A stretch of DNA of 16,710 nt from Anaerolineales bacterium UBA3905. Its GTDB lineage: Bacteria > Chloroflexota > Anaerolineae > Caldilineales > Caldilineaceae. The stretch covers positions 1 to 16,710 of the forward strand of contig DGFH01000316.1 of NCBI GenBank assembly GCA_002391565.1, in the 5' to 3' direction. The notes beneath the pieces were generated by a model, which saw nothing but the letters and a program-made list of their open reading frames with translations, was not told the origin of the DNA and searched no databases. Below are positions 14,041 through 16,710 of this stretch, piece by piece. Numbering within the stretch: position 1 is the first letter of the stretch; every line of letters starts with the position of its first letter. A program made the translations under genes and the position numbers.

Positions 14041-15222
14041 ATGAATAATGGGCAGGGATACGTCTCCGGGTTGGAGGGGGTGGTGGCGGCGCAGACGCGC
14101 TTGAGCCATGTCGATGGCGCGCACGGTGAGTTGATCCTGGCAGGCTATCGGGTCGAAGAGATTGCCCCTGTTGCACCGTTCGAAGCAATGGTGTTTCTGC
14201 TATGGCATGATCGCCTGCCCGCTGCGGCCGAACTGGCGCAGATGCGCGTCGAACTGGCGCAATGGCGAATGTTGCCCACCGCTGCGTGCGATCTATTGCG
14301 GGCAGCTGCCGCTGCGCAGCGCCCGGCGATGGATGCGTTGCGGATGGTGGCTGGCGTGTGTGACATCGATCTGCCTACGGACGACAGCAACGACCGACGC
14401 CGTGACATTGCATTGTTGGCGCGCTTACCAGCGGCAGTAGCGGCGTACTGGAGGCTCAGCCAGGGCAAGACGCCGATTCCACCTGACCCGGCCTTGGGAC
14501 ATGCAGCCAATTACCTGTACATGTTGACCGGCGTTGCTCCCACGCCCGCGCGCGTACGCGGGTTAGAGACCTATCTCAACACAGTGATCGATCATGGTCT
14601 TAATGCGTCCACCTTTGCGGCGCGGGTGATCATCGCCACGCAATCGGATATGACCTCGGCTGTGATCGGGGCATTGGGCGCGCTGAAAGGGCCGCTGCAC
14701 GGCGGGGCGCCCGGCCCAGCGCTGGAGATGGTCTTTGCCATCGGCAAGGCAGAGCACGCCGAAGCCTATCTGCGCGCCCGGTTGGCGGCAGGGGAACGAC
14801 TGATGGGCTTTGGACATCGCATCTACAAGGTGCGCGATCCACGCGCTGAGGTGCTGGCTGCCGCAGCAGAGGCGCTATATGCGACGGATGGTGATCGCTC
14901 GCTCTTCGAGCTGGCAAAGCACGTGGAGGCGACGGCAGTGCGGCTGCTTGCAGAATACAAACCCGGACGCGCCTTGCAGACCAACGTGGAGTTTTATACG
15001 GCGCTCTTGTTGCACGGCCTGGGGCTGCCGTCGGCGTTATTTACCCCAACCTTTGCCCTGGCGCGCACCGCGGGTTGGATTGCGCACGCCCGCGAACAAC
15101 TCGCCAACGGTCGTCTGTTACGCCCGGCGTCAGAGTACGTCGGCGCCACGGGGCGCAGGTGGCAGGCAAACGCCACGCCAACTCAACTCATTTCATTCCC
15201 GTCGTGGCAATTCCCGTCGTGA
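14041..15222 (+). CDS. Citrate synthase / methylcitrate synthase family enzyme
   Basis: Condenses acetyl-CoA (or propionyl-CoA) with oxaloacetate; the sequence does not settle which. ATG 14041 follows GGGAG (14028-14032) at eight bases, and the N-terminus (GLEGVVAAQTRLSHVDGAHGEL) aligns with the family start; the frame is open further upstream but that part is leader. The 393 residues carry the catalytic histidines H185 (IDHGLNASTF) and H220 (GPLHGG) and the active-site H259 (GFGHRIYKVRDPRA). They also carry R342 (ARTAGWIAHAREQ). The position of the catalytic aspartate in NVDFY is glutamate here (NVEFY, E317), a change also seen in some relatives. The last 20 or so residues (TQLISFPSWQFPS) are atypical: the frame runs 35 bases into the convergent permease gene. 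Divergent from the HTH-bearing paralogue and under the shared operator. Confidence 0.92.
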   Translation: MNNGQGYVSGLEGVVAAQTRLSHVDGAHGELILAGYRVEEIAPVAPFEAMVFLLWHDRLPAAAELAQMRVELAQWRMLPTAACDLLRAAAAAQRPAMDALRMVAGVCDIDLPTDDSNDRRRDIALLARLPAAVAAYWRLSQGKTPIPPDPALGHAANYLYMLTGVAPTPARVRGLETYLNTVIDHGLNASTFAARVIIATQSDMTSAVIGALGALKGPLHGGAPGPALEMVFAIGKAEHAEAYLRARLAAGERLMGFGHRIYKVRDPRAEVLAAAAEALYATDGDRSLFELAKHVEATAVRLLAEYKPGRALQTNVEFYTALLLHGLGLPSALFTPTFALARTAGWIAHAREQLANGRLLRPASEYVGATGRRWQANATPTQLISFPSWQFPS

Positions 15223-16240
15223 TGAAACGCTGCAGCACGGCAAAGACTAGCGTGATCGGCAGCAGCGTCATCACCGTCATTGCCAGCACGTAATTCCAGG
15301 GGGTGTTCAATTCCCCCTGGAAGGAAGCCAGCCCGACCTGCAGCGTGAAGAGTTCGCTGCGGCTGAGCACGATCAGCGGCCAGAGAAAGTCATTCCAGCG
15401 CCACATCACCGAGAAGATTGCCAGCACCGCCAGCGCCGGCGCCGACAGCGGCATGATGAGTTGCCAGTAGACGCGCCACTCCGACGCACCATCGATGCGC
15501 GCCGAGTCGAGCAGTTCGTCGGGAATGGTCAACATGTACTGGCGCAGCAGGAAGACGCCGGTCGGCGTGGCCGCGCCGGGCACAATCACGCCCCACAGGT
15601 TGTTGTTCCAACCGATGCCGGTGATCACCAGGAAGACGGGCACCAGGATCACCGAGATCGGGATCATGAGCGTGCTGATGATGACAAGGAAAATAAACGT
15701 GCTGCCGCGAAATTCGTATTTGGCGAGGGCAAAGGCAGCCATGCTGTTGATGAGCAACGTAATGACTGTGGCAGCGACGGTGACGACGACGCTATTGCGC
15801 AGATAGACCAGGAAATTGAAGCGCTGCAGCGGCTCCGTGTAATTCTCCCATGCCAGGCGCACTGTGCGCACTTCTTCGCGGTCGTTGATGCTCACCTTGA
15901 TGATCTCGCCGGGGTTGGCCGGGTCCACCATCTGCCCTTCCAGTCCCACGCGGCGCACCTGCGCCAGCTGGCGGACGCTCCCATCGGGCATGGTTACGTT
16001 GAAAAGCGGGAGAGGCTGGTCATAGCCTTCCACCATGACCGACTTCTGGTCGTAAGGAAGGAGGTCGGGCGGGAAGCGCAACAGGGCGGCCTGCGTCTTG
16101 AAGGACGAGAAGACAAGCCAGAGCACCGGCAGAAACATGAGCGCCGTGCCAAGCGCCAGATAGGCGTAGGTCAAGATGTCGCTGCCGTCGAGCCGCCCCC
16201 GCCCGCGCGTGCGGGTCAGAAATTCGCCGATGCCGGTCAT
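15188..16240 (-). CDS. Sugar ABC transporter permease, MalG/CUT1 type
   Basis: This is the second inner-membrane permease subunit of a carbohydrate importer. ATG 16240 has GGAGG six bases upstream; an ATG at 16282 has no such site. The 350 residues are longer than the usual 270-300. The first span lies at about 22-46, and a periplasmic insert of about 90 residues follows (50-140, with PDGSVRQLAQVRRVGLEGQ). The binding-protein-dependent transport core comes next (spans near 146-175, 181-208, 214-235, 267-292, 318-340). The EAA loop that docks with the ATPase is ELLDSARIDGASEWRVYWQL (242-261) and the following LIMPLSAPA. The upstream gene (16345-16710) is its partner permease, 104 bases away. 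The end overlaps the convergent citrate synthase gene by 35 bases. Confidence 0.93.
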   Translation of the reverse strand: MTGIGEFLTRTRGRGRLDGSDILTYAYLALGTALMFLPVLWLVFSSFKTQAALLRFPPDLLPYDQKSVMVEGYDQPLPLFNVTMPDGSVRQLAQVRRVGLEGQMVDPANPGEIIKVSINDREEVRTVRLAWENYTEPLQRFNFLVYLRNSVVVTVAATVITLLINSMAAFALAKYEFRGSTFIFLVIISTLMIPISVILVPVFLVITGIGWNNNLWGVIVPGAATPTGVFLLRQYMLTIPDELLDSARIDGASEWRVYWQLIMPLSAPALAVLAIFSVMWRWNDFLWPLIVLSRSELFTLQVGLASFQGELNTPWNYVLAMTVMTLLPITLVFAVLQRFITTGIATTGMK

Positions 16241-16344
16241 GTCGCACCTCCAGAGCAAGAAGAATGAAATGCCATACGTCATCTGTCAACCGCCACGAAC
16301 TGCCTGATGTGTGGCGAGTGACGCGTGACGTGCACCTCACGCCA

Positions 16345-16710
16345 TTACGCAATATCTGATTGTCGCCCGGCGCGCAGCTGGATCAAGGTCAGCACGAGCA
16401 GGACGATGCCCAACACCACCGACGCCGCCGACGCCATGCCAAATTGCCGGGTTTGATTGGCGAACGCCGTCTCGTAAATGTATTGCACCACATAAACGGT
16501 GGCCGTGCCAGGGCCGCCGCCAGTCAACACCCACACCTGGTCGAAGACCTGCACCGCACGGATCACAGAAAGCACCAATACCACCAACAGCGTTGGCATG
16601 AGCAGCGGTAGCGTGATGCCGCGGAAACTCTGCCAGCGATTGGCGCCATCCATGTCCGCAGCTTCGTACATGTCCCTGGGGATCGACTGGAGGCCGGCGA
16701 GCAGGATCAA
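16345..16710 (-). CDS. Sugar ABC transporter permease, MalF/UgpA type, 5' partial
   Basis: The C-terminal 121 residues of the first permease of the same importer; the reading frame is open to the window edge, so the gene begins outside. It contains the EAA loop (IPRDMYEAADMDGANRWQSF followed by RGITLPLLMPT), a span near 38-58, the CUT1 motif VLTGGGPGTATVYVVQYIYETAF, and a last span near 91-111. The terminal TTG codon at the window edge is internal, not a start. The 104-base gap to the next permease gene holds only that gene's ribosome binding site. The ATPase and binding protein are not in view; in such operons the binding protein usually lies upstream, outside the window. Confidence 0.93.
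   Translation of the reverse strand: MILLAGLQSIPRDMYEAADMDGANRWQSFRGITLPLLMPTLLVVLVLSVIRAVQVFDQVWVLTGGGPGTATVYVVQYIYETAFANQTRQFGMASAASVVLGIVLLVLTLIQLRAGRQSDIA

Noticed and set aside
15461..16267. A 268-codon + strand frame opposite the sugar permease
   Set aside because: His/Asp/Glu/Arg-rich translation typical of the antisense of a membrane protein gene; the - strand frame has the EAA loop.
1..16710. CRISPR arrays, insertion sequences, tRNA or attachment sites
   Set aside because: No regularly spaced repeats, transposase motifs, terminal inverted repeats or tRNA-like cloverleaf were seen in the window on reading both strands.

Overview
The window is GC-rich bacterial chromosome with tightly packed genes, short intergenic gaps and no rRNA or tRNA genes. 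The gene content suggests a Chloroflexota bacterium, perhaps near Caldilinea/Anaerolineae. The clues are a shikimate kinase/dehydroquinate synthase fusion, solute-binding lipoproteins with Thr/Pro linkers, sugar ABC permeases with a long periplasmic insert, a PucR regulator and a HipA_2/DUF3037 pair. This assignment is an inference from gene families and base composition; no marker gene is present.

Left part (1-6215, + strand): a bifunctional AroK-AroB protein (5' truncated) and AroQ supply two to three steps of the shikimate pathway. They are separated by a decayed AbrB/PIN-type toxin-antitoxin pair carrying three separate lesions. The aroQ stop overlaps the start of a sugar-binding ABC lipoprotein gene (ATGA). 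Three poorly characterised genes follow: a double zinc-site protein, an M23-like peptidase without a signal peptide, and a small acidic protein. The last two are joined by tight spacing.

Middle (6233-10990, + strand): a small multi-span membrane protein with its own promoter is followed by a clear intrinsic terminator. Next is a PucR-family regulator with a good promoter. Its downstream partner fuses a three-fold symmetric jacalin/griffithsin-like lectin, through a histone-like Lys/Ala linker, to a helix-hairpin-helix domain. A HipA-like kinase overlaps a DUF3037 gene.

Right part (11058-16710): an Eis-type GNAT acetyltransferase lies on the - strand. Two divergent citrate-synthase-family genes follow; the - strand copy carries an N-terminal MerR-like DNA-binding domain. 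Their 171-bp intergenic region holds two facing promoters and one 23-bp near-perfect palindrome that covers the -35 of one and touches the -10 of the other. This is the layout expected of an operator for the fused HTH, so a citrate synthase homologue may regulate its own operon and its paralogue. The window ends in two - strand sugar ABC permease genes, the first cut by the window edge.

The best candidates for new biology are the HTH-citrate synthase switch, the lectin-HhH protein under PucR, and the zinc-site/M23/acidic-protein cluster.
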